From: Pseudomonas sp. MRSN 12121
GTDB taxonomy: Bacteria > Pseudomonadota > Gammaproteobacteria > Pseudomonadales > Pseudomonadaceae
NCBI RefSeq assembly: GCF_000931465.1
Contig: NZ_CP010892.1
Span: 6,037,388-6,101,387 of the forward strand
Reading direction: 5' to 3'
Length of the DNA: 64,000 nt
Part shown: piece by piece, positions 17,560 to 25,729 of the stretch
Position numbering within the stretch: the first letter of the stretch is position 1
Layout: each line of letters starts with the position of its first letter
Notes under the pieces: model-generated
Told to the model about the DNA's origin: nothing
The model's input: only the letters and a program-made list of their open reading frames with translations
Database searches by the model: none
Translations under genes and position numbers: made by a program

Positions 17560-18114
17560 ATGAACCGCACCGGCCGCGCCCTTGCACTGGGCTGCCTGTT
17601 GCTCCTTCAGCCCCTGCTCGCGCATGCACAAGCAGGCGGCAACTCGTTGTTGATCCCAGCGATGGGTCGCTGCACCCTCGATACTCAGCCACAGGATCTG
17701 TCCGAGGCCCTGGCGGCCTGCCAGAAGGCGTCTGACGAAGGGGATGCGCAAGCGCAATACGAGCTGGGCGAGTTCTACTACGACGGTAAAAATACCCCGC
17801 GCGATCTCAACCAGGCCCTGAGCTACTTTGAAAAAGCCTCGCTACAGGGCCACGCCCAGGCGCAATTCAAGCTCGGCACCATGTTCTTCCATGGCGAAGG
17901 CGTACCGGCCAACAACGTCCAGGCGTATATCGTGCTGAAGATGGCCGCGGTCAACGGCGCCGAAGACGCGCTGGACACCGCCGACGAAGTGGCCGAGCAC
18001 ATGCAGCGCGACGAACTGGAAGTCGCCACCCAGGTACTGGGGCAGATTTTCCGCAAGTACCTGATGGAATTGCAGAGCGCCGACGGCCGCTCGCCTTTCT
18101 CGCCACTGCCCTGA
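17560..18114 (+). CDS. Periplasmic Sel1-like/TPR repeat protein
   Basis: 184 residues from the ATG at 17560, preceded by AGAGGTAAG. Residues 1-25 are a cleavable signal peptide (LALGCLLLLQPLLAHAQA). The mature part holds two Sel1-type helical repeats: GDAQAQYELGEFYYDGKNTPRDL and the next, GHAQAQFKLGTMFFHGEGVPAN. Such repeats mediate protein-protein contacts. Two Cys residues near the mature N-terminus could form a disulphide. Partner unknown. It is convergent with the DUF1820 gene. Confidence 0.82.
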   Translation: MNRTGRALALGCLLLLQPLLAHAQAGGNSLLIPAMGRCTLDTQPQDLSEALAACQKASDEGDAQAQYELGEFYYDGKNTPRDLNQALSYFEKASLQGHAQAQFKLGTMFFHGEGVPANNVQAYIVLKMAAVNGAEDALDTADEVAEHMQRDELEVATQVLGQIFRKYLMELQSADGRSPFSPLP

Positions 18115-18153
18115 GCACACTCGCGACAACGCGCAGAGCGCTGCTGCTACACC

Positions 18154-18480
18154 TTACTTGTCAGGCATCGGCATCGGAAACGGCATGACATTGCTCACGC
18201 CCCGAGCCTCGCTGATCTTCGGTGTTCCCAAACGCTCGACCTCATCGATGCGCACGATCGAGTGCATCGGCACGAAGCTGCGCACCACGCCCTCGAACTG
18301 AGCCTTGAGCTTCTCTTCGCTCGGATCGACCACCACCTGCGTGCGCTCGCCAAAGACGAACTCTTCCACCTCCAGGAAACCCCACAGATCGCTCTGGTAG
18401 ATCTGCTTGGCGTACATTTCGAACACCTGTCCCTGGTTGAGGAAAATCACCTTGTAGATAGGGGCTTCACGTTTGGTCAT
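18154..18480 (-). CDS. DUF1820 family protein
   Basis: 108 residues from MTKREAPIYKVIFLNQGQVFEMYAKQ. The N-terminal signature KVIFLNQGQVFE(M/L)YA and the segment WGFLEVEEFVFGE are diagnostic of DUF1820, a small cytoplasmic family found in gammaproteobacteria. The C-terminus ends in a Pro/Met-rich tail (MPFPMPMPDK). Function unknown. The gene is divergent from miaB, and the order DUF1820-miaB is conserved in Pseudomonas. Confidence 0.85.
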   Translation of the reverse strand: MTKREAPIYKVIFLNQGQVFEMYAKQIYQSDLWGFLEVEEFVFGERTQVVVDPSEEKLKAQFEGVVRSFVPMHSIVRIDEVERLGTPKISEARGVSNVMPFPMPMPDK

Positions 18481-18575
18481 GGCGGGCGGGCAACACATCG
18501 GGGGATAAAAAAGAGGGCGCGCACTATAGCATAGCCACCAGACGCGCAGCGGTAGGAACCGCGGAGCATGTTCCC

Positions 18576-18581
18576 TATAAT
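18576..18581 (+). promoter_or_regulatory. -10 element upstream of miaB
   Basis: A perfect TATAAT 35 bases before the miaB ATG at 18616. The -35 region 17 bases upstream (TAGGAA) is a poor match. Confidence 0.4.
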
Positions 18582-18615
18582 GCGCGGTTCTTTGAATCAC
18601 GTGATGACCTCTTCC

Positions 18616-19944
18616 ATGGCCAAGAAGCTCTACATAGAAACCCACGGTTGCCAGATGAACGAGTACGACAGCTCGCGCATGGTCGATCTGCTGGGTGAAC
18701 ACCAGGCCCTGGAAGTCACCGCTCGCGCCGAAGACGCGGACGTCATCCTGCTCAACACCTGCTCGATCCGCGAACGGGCCCAGGACCGGGTGTACTCCCA
18801 GCTGGGCCGGTGGCGCGAGCTGAAGCTGGCCAATCCGGAGATGGTCATTGCCGTCGGTGGCTGCGTGGCCAGCCAGGAAGGCGCGGCCATCCGTGACCGG
18901 GCGCCCTACGTCGACGTGGTATTCGGCCCGCAGACCCTGCACCGCCTGCCGGAAATGATCGATGCCGCGCGCATCAGCAAGCTGCCGCAGGTCGATGTCT
19001 CGTTCCCGGAGATCGAAAAATTCGACCACCTGCCGGAGCCGCGCATCGATGGCCCGAGCGCCTATGTCTCGGTGATGGAAGGTTGCAGCAAGTACTGCAC
19101 CTTCTGCGTGGTGCCTTACACCCGAGGCGAGGAAGTCAGCCGTCCGTTCGACGATGTGATTTCGGAAATCATCCACCTGGCGGAAAACGGCGTGCGCGAA
19201 GTCACCCTGCTGGGGCAGAACGTCAATGGCTACCGCGGCCAGACCCACGACGGGCGCCTGGCCGACCTCGCCGAACTGATCCGCGTCGTGGCCGCCGTCG
19301 ATGGCATCGAGCGCATCCGCTACACCACCTCCCACCCGCTGGAGTTCTCCGACAGCCTGATCCAGGCCCACGCCGAAGTCCCGCAACTGGTGAAACACCT
19401 GCACTTGCCGGTGCAGTCCGGCTCCGACCGGATCCTGGCGGCCATGAAGCGCAACCATACGGCGCTGGAGTACAAGTCCAAGCTGCGCAAACTGCGCGCC
19501 GCCGTACCGGGGATCTGCATCAGTTCCGACTTTATCGTCGGCTTCCCGGGCGAGACCGAGAAAGACTTCGAACAGACCATGAAGCTGATCGCCGATGTCG
19601 GTTTCGACTTCTCCTACTCCTTCGTCTACAGCCAGCGCCCGGGCACCCCGGCCGCCGACCTGGCGGACGACACCCCGGAAGAAGTGAAGAAGGAGCGCCT
19701 GAATGCGCTGCAACACCGGCTGAACCAGCAAGGGTTCGAAATCAGCCGACAGATGGTCGGCTCGATCCAGCGCATCCTGGTCACCGATTATTCGAAAAAG
19801 GATCCGGGCGAACTGCAGGGGCGTACCGAGAACAACCGTATCGTCAACTTCCGCTGCGATAATCCGACCCTGATCGGCCAGTTCGCCGACGTGCATATCG
19901 ACTCCGCCCAGCCTCACTCGCTACGCGGATCGTTGCTGCAATAA
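18616..19944 (+). CDS. miaB: tRNA-2-methylthio-N6-dimethylallyladenosine synthase
   Basis: 442 residues from MAKKLYIETHGCQMN. A radical-SAM methylthiotransferase that adds the 2-methylthio group to i6A37 of tRNA. An N-terminal UPF0004 domain binds the auxiliary [4Fe-4S] cluster (Cys in THGCQMN, LLNTCSIRE and VGGCVASQE). The radical SAM motif CSKYCTFCVVPY is at about residue 155-166, and a C-terminal TRAM domain follows. An alternative ATG lies 4 codons upstream (18604). The ribosome/RNA theme continues in the downstream ybeZYX genes. Confidence 0.96.
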   Translation: MAKKLYIETHGCQMNEYDSSRMVDLLGEHQALEVTARAEDADVILLNTCSIRERAQDRVYSQLGRWRELKLANPEMVIAVGGCVASQEGAAIRDRAPYVDVVFGPQTLHRLPEMIDAARISKLPQVDVSFPEIEKFDHLPEPRIDGPSAYVSVMEGCSKYCTFCVVPYTRGEEVSRPFDDVISEIIHLAENGVREVTLLGQNVNGYRGQTHDGRLADLAELIRVVAAVDGIERIRYTTSHPLEFSDSLIQAHAEVPQLVKHLHLPVQSGSDRILAAMKRNHTALEYKSKLRKLRAAVPGICISSDFIVGFPGETEKDFEQTMKLIADVGFDFSYSFVYSQRPGTPAADLADDTPEEVKKERLNALQHRLNQQGFEISRQMVGSIQRILVTDYSKKDPGELQGRTENNRIVNFRCDNPTLIGQFADVHIDSAQPHSLRGSLLQ

Positions 19945-19950
19945 CCCGGT

Positions 19951-20012
19951 ACAAGCCGGCTTGCCGGCGATGGCGGCCTCGGGCCAGTCATCGCCAGCCC
20001 GCCGGTTTCCCG
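19951..20012. repeat. Imperfect inverted REP-like repeat
   Basis: ACAAGCCGGCTTGCCGGCGA at 19951 faces TCATCGCCAGCCCGCCGGTT at about 19988. This is a second REP class of fluorescent pseudomonads (GCCGGCTTGCCGGCGAT). It lies between miaB and ybeZ and may also form a transcript-ending hairpin. Confidence 0.55.
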
Positions 20013-20119
20013 GAAAATGTGGTGAAAGACATTGCTTCGCATAAGAGCTTTCGCACCCAGGCCACTGGCGTTATCCTTGAATTCACCCTTATTGCCGTTG
20101 GGCGGCTAAAAAAACGACC

Positions 20120-21139
20120 TTGAACGCACCCATAGAACCTCATCGTTTCATCCTCGAGCCCTTCGAGGCTCGCCGCTTCGCCAATCTGTGCGGGCAATTC
20201 GACGAGCACCTGCGCTTGATCGAACAGCGCCTGACCATCGAGATCCGCAATCGCGGCAATCAGTTCGAGCTGATCGGCGAACCCCAGCACACCACTTCCG
20301 CGGAAAACCTCCTGCGCCGCCTGTACCGGGAAACCAAAGGTACCGAGCTGTCGCCGGACATGGTGCATCTGTTCCTCCAGGAATCGGCCGTCGAAGAGCT
20401 GAACAATCATCCTGTCGCCGAAGCGGCCGTGGCCCTGCGCACCAAGAAAGGCATGATTCGCCCACGCGGCTTGAATCAGCAGCGCTACGTCAAGGAAATC
20501 CTCGGCAACGACATCAATTTCGGCATCGGCCCGGCCGGTACCGGCAAGACCTACCTGGCCGTAGCCTGCGCGGTAGATGCCCTGGAGCGCGAGCAGGTTC
20601 GACGCATCCTGCTGGTGCGACCGGCGGTCGAAGCCGGCGAAAAGCTCGGTTTCCTGCCGGGCGACCTGGCCCAGAAGATCGACCCGTACCTGCGCCCGCT
20701 GTATGACGCGCTGTATGAAATGCTCGGCTTCGAGCAGGTGGCCAAGCTGATCGAACGTCAGGTCATCGAGATTGCACCGCTGGCGTACATGCGCGGCCGT
20801 ACGCTGAACAACAGCTTCATCATCCTCGACGAAAGCCAGAACACCACCGTCGAGCAGATGAAGATGTTCCTGACCCGGATCGGCTTCGGCTCCACCGCCG
20901 TGATCACGGGCGATATCACCCAGGTCGACTTGCCCAAGGGCACCAAGTCCGGCCTGGCCCACGTGATCAACGTGCTCAAGGACGTCCCGGGCATCAGCTT
21001 CACTCACTTCATGCCCAAGGACGTGGTGCGCCATCCGCTGGTGCAACGCATCGTCGAGGCCTACGAGCGCTTCGAGCAGCGCGTGGCCGACGAGTCCGCC
21101 CATTCCTCTGCGGAAAAGGGCAATCGCCACGATGCTTGA
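20120..21139 (+). CDS. ybeZ: PhoH-like ATPase YbeZ
   Basis: 339 residues with an apparent TTG start (20120); no ATG or GTG gives the full conserved N-terminus MNAPIEPHRFILEPFEARR, and the next in-frame Met codon would remove the start of the domain. Walker A GPAGTGKTYLAVA, Walker B SFIILDESQNTT, and the helicase-like VITGDITQVDLPKG. It partners the endonuclease YbeY in rRNA maturation. The ybeY ATG overlaps the end of this gene by 8 bases, so they are translationally coupled. Confidence 0.93.
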   Translation: MNAPIEPHRFILEPFEARRFANLCGQFDEHLRLIEQRLTIEIRNRGNQFELIGEPQHTTSAENLLRRLYRETKGTELSPDMVHLFLQESAVEELNNHPVAEAAVALRTKKGMIRPRGLNQQRYVKEILGNDINFGIGPAGTGKTYLAVACAVDALEREQVRRILLVRPAVEAGEKLGFLPGDLAQKIDPYLRPLYDALYEMLGFEQVAKLIERQVIEIAPLAYMRGRTLNNSFIILDESQNTTVEQMKMFLTRIGFGSTAVITGDITQVDLPKGTKSGLAHVINVLKDVPGISFTHFMPKDVVRHPLVQRIVEAYERFEQRVADESAHSSAEKGNRHDA

Positions 21140-21626
21140 GCTTGATCTGCAACGGGCCAGCGACAAACCTGCCCCCAGTGACGCCCTGTTCCGCCAATGG
21201 TGCGAGCTGGCCCTGCGCCAGCGCACAGCCGATTCGGAACTGACCATCCGCCTGGTCGACGAGCCCGAAGGGCGCGAGTTGAACCACACCTGGCGGCACA
21301 AGGACTACGCCACCAATGTCCTGTCGTTCCCCGCCGATGTGCCGGACGATCTGCTGGATATTCCCCTGCTCGGCGACCTGGTGATCTGCATCGAAGTGGT
21401 CGAGCGCGAAGCCGCCGAACAAGGCAAGGACCTAGAGGCCCATTGGGCCCATCTGGTGATTCACGGCTGCTTGCATCTGTTGGGTTACGACCATATAGAT
21501 GACGACGAAGCCGAAGAAATGGAAGCACTGGAACGAACGTTGCTTGCCGAACTGGGTCATCCGGACCCTTACGCGGACGACGAAACCGAAGAACATCCCT
21601 CTGTAACAACCAAGGATTTAGAGTAA
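21132..21626 (+). CDS. ybeY: Endoribonuclease YbeY
   Basis: 164 residues. Zinc-dependent single-strand endoribonuclease needed for 16S rRNA 3'-end maturation and ribosome quality control. The catalytic zinc motif HGCLHLLGYDH (H-x3-H-x5-H) is intact near residue 114-124, and the upstream ATNVLSFP segment is conserved. The C-terminal acidic tail (YADDETEEHPS) is slightly longer than in E. coli. Overlaps ybeZ; ybeX follows after 5 bases. Confidence 0.95.
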   Translation: MLELDLQRASDKPAPSDALFRQWCELALRQRTADSELTIRLVDEPEGRELNHTWRHKDYATNVLSFPADVPDDLLDIPLLGDLVICIEVVEREAAEQGKDLEAHWAHLVIHGCLHLLGYDHIDDDEAEEMEALERTLLAELGHPDPYADDETEEHPSVTTKDLE

Positions 21627-21631
21627 TCGCT

Positions 21632-22471
21632 ATGAGCGAAGACCGATCGAGCAGCGGGCAAAAGTCGTGGCTGGGTAAACTGACCCAGGCTTTTGCCCAT
21701 GAGCCGAAAAACCGCCAGGAGCTGCTGGAGCTGCTGCGCGAAGCCCATCAGAACAAATTGCTGGACAGCGAAGCGCTGGCCATCGTCGAGGGCGCCATCC
21801 AGGTCGCTGACCTGCAGGTACGGGACATCATGGTTCCGCGCTCGCAGATGATCAGCATCAAGGCCACCCAGACCCCGCGCGAATTCCTCCCCGCCGTCCT
21901 CGACGCCGCGCATTCGCGCTACCCGGTGATCGGCGAGAGCCATGACGACGTCATGGGCGTGCTGCTGGCCAAGGACCTGCTGCCGCTGATCCTCAAGGAA
22001 AACGGCGACAGCTTCAACATCAAGGACCTGCTGCGCCCGGCGACCTTCGTGCCCGAGTCCAAGCGCCTGAACGTGCTGTTGCGTGAGTTCCGCGCCAACC
22101 ATAACCACATGGCCATCGTCATCGACGAATACGGCGGCGTGGCAGGCCTGGTGACCATCGAGGACGTGCTGGAGCAGATCGTCGGCGATATCGAGGACGA
22201 GCACGACGTCGAGGAAGACAGCTACATCAAGCCCCTGCCGAGTGGCGATTTCCTGATCAAGGCGCTGACGCCGATCGAGAACTTCAACGAGTTCTTCGAC
22301 AGCGAGTTCTCCGACGACGAATTCGATACCGTCGGCGGCCTGGTGATGAGCGCGTTCGGGCACCTGCCTAAACGCAACGAAATCACTGAAATCGGCGCCT
22401 ATCGTTTCCGCATCCTGAATGCCGACAGCCGCCGGATTCATCTGCTGCGACTCACGCCTATCCCTCGCTAA
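21632..22471 (+). CDS. ybeX: CBS-domain protein YbeX (CorC family)
   Basis: 279 residues. Two CBS domains (about 65-185; VRDIMVPRSQM, SRYPVIGES, MAIVIDEYGGVAGLVTIEDVLEQIVGDI) and a C-terminal CorC/HlyC transporter-associated domain (about 200-275). Known as CorC for a proposed role in Mg/Co efflux; newer work links YbeX to ribosome metabolism, which fits the ybeZ-ybeY-ybeX-lnt operon here. No membrane segment is present. Confidence 0.92.
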   Translation: MSEDRSSSGQKSWLGKLTQAFAHEPKNRQELLELLREAHQNKLLDSEALAIVEGAIQVADLQVRDIMVPRSQMISIKATQTPREFLPAVLDAAHSRYPVIGESHDDVMGVLLAKDLLPLILKENGDSFNIKDLLRPATFVPESKRLNVLLREFRANHNHMAIVIDEYGGVAGLVTIEDVLEQIVGDIEDEHDVEEDSYIKPLPSGDFLIKALTPIENFNEFFDSEFSDDEFDTVGGLVMSAFGHLPKRNEITEIGAYRFRILNADSRRIHLLRLTPIPR

Positions 22472-22478
22472 GGAAAGC

Positions 22479-22502
22479 TGGCCAGGCAACGCAGCCTGGC
22501 CA
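22479..22502. other. Intercistronic hairpin between ybeX and lnt
   Basis: TGGCCAGGC, loop AACGCA, GCCTGGCCA: a perfect 9-bp stem beginning 8 bases after the ybeX stop. There is no T run, so it may stabilise the upstream mRNA or cause partial termination rather than act as a full terminator. The remaining 140 bases to lnt show nothing else clear. Confidence 0.5.
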
Positions 22503-22642
22503 ACGTTCAGGCACGCCCCGAAGGGCCGGGACCGCTGTTGCGCAGGACTGCGTCACTCGTCGTCATGTGAAAAAACCAAACCACACTCCTCGCGCCTTGC
22601 CCTGCGCAACAGCAGGCTCCGGCACGACACAGGAAAGAGCAG

Positions 22643-24178
22643 ATGACACGCCTCTTGCTGCGCTCAACCCGCCCCGGCTGGCCCGGTAATCTGCTGGCCA
22701 TGGTGGCTGGCGCTATCACCACCCTGGCCTTGGCGCCTTATGACATCTGGCCGCTGGCACTGCTGGCGGTCGGCTTTTTTTATGCCGGCCTGCGCGAGCT
22801 GAGCCCGCGCCAGGCGCTGTGGCGCGGCTGGTGCTTCGGCTTCGGCCTGTTCGGCGCCGGCACCAGCTGGATCTACGTCAGTATCCATACCTACGGCGGC
22901 GCCTCGGCACTGCTGGCCGGCTTGCTGATGCTGGCTTTCATTGCCGCCATCGCCTGGTTCTTCGCCCTGCCGGCCTGGCTCTGGGCGCGCTGGCTGCGCC
23001 GCAATGAAGCGCCGCTGGCCGACGCCCTGGCATTCGCCGCGCTGTGGGTAGGCCAGGAAGCATTCCGCGGCTGGTTCCTGACAGGCTTTCCATGGCTCTA
23101 CTCCGGCTACAGCCAGCTTGACGGCCCACTGGCCGGCCTGGCTCCGCTGGGCGGCATGTGGCTGATCTCTTTCAGCCTCGCGCTGAGCGCCGCCCTGCTC
23201 TACAACCTGCCCAGCCTGGTCCGTGCAGGACGCAAAGGCTTTATCGCCGCCGGCCTGGTGCTGCTGGCCGCCCCCTGGATCATCGGCATGGCCCTCAAGG
23301 GCCACGCCTGGACCAGCCCCGCGGGCGAACCGCTGAGCGTGGCGGCGGTGCAGGGCAATATCGAACAGAGCCTGAAATGGGACCCCGCGCAGCTCAATGC
23401 CCAGTTGGCGCTGTATCGCGACATGAGCTTCAGCTCCAGGCGCGTGGACCTGCTGGTCTGGCCGGAAACCGCGGTCCCCGTGCTCAAGGAGTCGGCCGAA
23501 GGCTACCTGAACATGATGGGTAACTTTGCCGCGGATCGGCATTCGGCCCTCATCACCGGCGTGCCGATCCGCGAGGAAGTGCACCACCAGAAGCGTTACT
23601 TCAACAGCATCACCGTGGTCGGTGAAGGCGATGGCGAGTACCTCAAGCAGAAGCTCGTGCCCTTCGGCGAGTATGTGCCCCTGCAGGACCTGCTGCGGGG
23701 CTTGATCGCCTTCTTCGACCTGCCCATGTCGGACTTCGCCCGCGGCCCCGCCGACCAGCCTCTGCTGCAAGCCAAGGGTTACCAGATCGCGCCGTTCATC
23801 TGCTACGAAGTGGTGTACCCGGAATTCGCCGCCAGCCTGTCGGCACGCAGCGACCTGTTGCTGACGATCAGCAACGACACCTGGTTCGGCACCTCGATCG
23901 GCCCGCTGCAACACTTGCAGATGGCCCAGATGCGCGCTCTGGAAGCCGGACGCTGGATGATCCGCGCAACCAACAACGGGGTGACCGGCCTGATCGACCC
24001 ATTCGGCAAGATCACCGTGCAGATCCCCCAGTTCGAACGCGGGATTCTCTATGGCGAGGTCGTGCCGATGCACGACCTGACGCCTTATCTGCAATGGCGC
24101 TCGTGGCCGCTGATCATCCTGTGCGTCCTGCTGTTCGGCTGGGCCCTGCTGGCCAGCCGGATCGCCAAGACCCTGTGA
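22643..24178 (+). CDS. lnt: Apolipoprotein N-acyltransferase
   Basis: 511 residues. Transfers the third acyl chain to the N-terminal Cys of lipoproteins at the inner membrane. The N-terminal half has about six to seven membrane helices (to about residue 215), then the periplasmic nitrilase-like domain. Catalytic triad motifs: E in LVWPETAVP, K in LKQKLVPFGEYVPL and C in PFICYEVVYPE. A final membrane helix (PLIILCVLLFGWALL) anchors the C-terminus. AGGAAAGAGCAG precedes the ATG. Last gene of the ybeZYX-lnt cluster; a REP pair follows. Confidence 0.96.
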   Translation: MTRLLLRSTRPGWPGNLLAMVAGAITTLALAPYDIWPLALLAVGFFYAGLRELSPRQALWRGWCFGFGLFGAGTSWIYVSIHTYGGASALLAGLLMLAFIAAIAWFFALPAWLWARWLRRNEAPLADALAFAALWVGQEAFRGWFLTGFPWLYSGYSQLDGPLAGLAPLGGMWLISFSLALSAALLYNLPSLVRAGRKGFIAAGLVLLAAPWIIGMALKGHAWTSPAGEPLSVAAVQGNIEQSLKWDPAQLNAQLALYRDMSFSSRRVDLLVWPETAVPVLKESAEGYLNMMGNFAADRHSALITGVPIREEVHHQKRYFNSITVVGEGDGEYLKQKLVPFGEYVPLQDLLRGLIAFFDLPMSDFARGPADQPLLQAKGYQIAPFICYEVVYPEFAASLSARSDLLLTISNDTWFGTSIGPLQHLQMAQMRALEAGRWMIRATNNGVTGLIDPFGKITVQIPQFERGILYGEVVPMHDLTPYLQWRSWPLIILCVLLFGWALLASRIAKTL

Positions 24179-24182
24179 TGCC

Positions 24183-24240
24183 ATTGCGAGCAGGCTCGCT
24201 CCTACAGCTCCCGAGCACCTGTAGGAACGAGCCCGCTCAC
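24183..24240. repeat. Inverted REP pair (REPIN-like)
   Basis: ATTGCGAGCAGGCTCGCTCC continuing TACAG (24183-24207) faces CTGTAGGAACGAGCCCGCTC (24219-24238). It lies between the convergent lnt and ydcF-like genes and can fold into one long hairpin. Confidence 0.75.
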
Positions 24241-24247
24241 AACGAAT

Positions 24248-25018
24248 CTAGGGCTTGCCCCGATAGAACAGCTTGTACCCCAGCAGCCCCACCGCTTCGT
24301 TCAATAACTGGCCACTCTGCCAGATCGACTTGAACTCCGGCATCCAGCCGCCCAAGGGCCTGGCGTTATCCACTCCCAGGAAGCCTACGGGCGCCGGCAC
24401 CACCGTGAACCCCGCCTGCTCGAAGCTCCAGACGGCTCGCTGCATATGCCACGCCTGGGTAACCAACACCACCCGCTTGACGCCTTGCGGCTCCAGCACT
24501 TGCGCCGTGAACCGGGCGTTTTCCCAGGTCGTGCGACTGCGCCCTTCCTGCCAGCGCACGGTCACATCGAAGTCATTGAGCAGCGACTCGGCCATCAGTG
24601 CCGCCTCGGTGGGCGGCGTGCCGTAGTGCAGGCCGCCGCTGGTCAGAATCGGCAACCCGGAAGCCTTGGCCAGGCGCGCCGCATAACGCTGGCGCTCCAA
24701 CCCGACTCCCGTTGGCTGATCGCTTCCCCAGGCCGGGTCGCCGCGCTCGCGGCCCGAACCGAGCACCACGATCGCGTCGGCGTGCTCGGCCAGGGTCGAC
24801 CATTGGCTCTGCGTCAACGCCGGCTCGCTTTCCAGCGCATGCGCGCTCCATTCGACCATGACCGGCAGGCTCATCAGCCAGAAGCCCCCCAGGCCTAGGG
24901 CGAAGCACAGCCCGGCGAGTCGTGGCCTGGAGCGGCGCAGCCACCAGGCGCACAGCAACAGGAGCAAGAGGATGCCGGGCGGCAGGAGCAGTTGTTTGAC
25001 GAAATAACGAAAAGGCAT
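24248..25018 (-). CDS. YdcF/ElyC-family DUF218 membrane protein
   Basis: 256 residues. Two N-terminal membrane helices (about 8-26 and 34-54) anchor a periplasmic DUF218 domain. Motifs: ADAIVVLGSGRERGD, GLERQRYAARLA, LTSGGLHYG, GRSRTTWENARFTAQVL and VVLVTQAWHMQRA. The two-helix architecture and about 256 residues match ElyC, which in E. coli affects peptidoglycan and lipid-carrier homeostasis; that function here is inference. The start codon and Shine-Dalgarno are inside a 10-bp hairpin (separate entry), suggesting translational control. Confidence 0.82.
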   Translation of the reverse strand: MPFRYFVKQLLLPPGILLLLLLCAWWLRRSRPRLAGLCFALGLGGFWLMSLPVMVEWSAHALESEPALTQSQWSTLAEHADAIVVLGSGRERGDPAWGSDQPTGVGLERQRYAARLAKASGLPILTSGGLHYGTPPTEAALMAESLLNDFDVTVRWQEGRSRTTWENARFTAQVLEPQGVKRVVLVTQAWHMQRAVWSFEQAGFTVVPAPVGFLGVDNARPLGGWMPEFKSIWQSGQLLNEAVGLLGYKLFYRGKP

Positions 25019-25042
25019 CGAGCATCTCCAAAAGATGCTCGA
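25018..25042 (-). promoter_or_regulatory. Hairpin sequestering the ydcF-like start site
   Basis: On the mRNA strand CGAGCATCT, loop TTTGG, AGATGCTCG is followed at once by ATG; with the flanking T-A pair (A of the ATG) the stem is 10 bp and perfect. The Shine-Dalgarno GGAG spans the loop and 3' arm. The GGA next to the loop resembles the core of an RsmA/CsrA site, but the flanking ACAN..GU consensus is not met. A role in translation control is inference. Confidence 0.55.
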
Positions 25043-25146
25043 AGCCTAAGTGGGTAAAAGCAAAGCAACAACAGAGACGAAACGGATTTCTCGTACAAGG
25101 TACACGGCATTGACGCAACGCCGATGCCCGGGCGGGCGGCGCGGGC

Positions 25147-25470
25147 TCATTTGAAATGCAGGGATCGGACCTTTACCGCATCCCGGGCGGGTACCTTGTC
25201 TTTCAACCAGATGATCTTGGCCGAAGGTGCAGCCACTTCTTCATGCCTGAGGCATTCGAGCACGCTCAACCGCGTCTCACGTTCACTACGATCCAGATAG
25301 GCCTTGATCATCTCGAATTCGGCATGACTCAGGCCACGCAACTCCAATTCCACAGGGCGCTCATCTCGCAAGCTTCCTGCCGTTTTCGCTGCATCCAGGG
25401 CCAAAGCCAGACGATCTATCAGTCGTTCGTACAACTCGGGTTTTGTAACTTTTCGCTGCGACTCAACCAT
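25147..25470 (-). CDS. YbeL-like (DUF1451 N-terminal type) helical protein lacking the zinc ribbon
   Basis: 107 residues, mostly charged helices: YERLIDRLALALDAAK, LSHAEFEMIKAYLDRS, then a basic end. It lies divergent to leuS, the position held by ybeL in E. coli. The pattern of an amphipathic helix followed by a LT/LSxxE..IKxxLxR helix resembles the first half of the YbeL/DUF1451 zinc-ribbon family. There is only one Cys, so the zinc ribbon is absent. Assignment rests on position and pattern only. Function unknown. Confidence 0.55.
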   Translation of the reverse strand: MVESQRKVTKPELYERLIDRLALALDAAKTAGSLRDERPVELELRGLSHAEFEMIKAYLDRSERETRLSVLECLRHEEVAAPSAKIIWLKDKVPARDAVKVRSLHFK

Positions 25471-25729
25471 CCACTCACCTCATGAAAGTAAGACTCACTC
25501 CCCTTTTTGAGCTTAGCCGCACTGCCGGAACCGGCCCGGTGCCGCGACCAACGGCCCACGGCGCGTAATCAGGGTTTCCCTCGGTAGAGCGCGGTCATGT
25601 ATGCTACGGCGCTTCCTGTAACTCCACTTCCAGCTCGCCTGGGTCGCGAAAACGCCACATATGGCGCCATCACCGCCCAACGTTGCATTGAAGAGGATTA
25701 GGCCACCCCTATTCAGTTCAAAAGTAGCC

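Noticed and set aside
18154..19917. 587-residue minus-strand frame covering the DUF1820 gene and miaB
   Set aside because: Only the last 108 residues are a real protein; the rest is the antisense of miaB.
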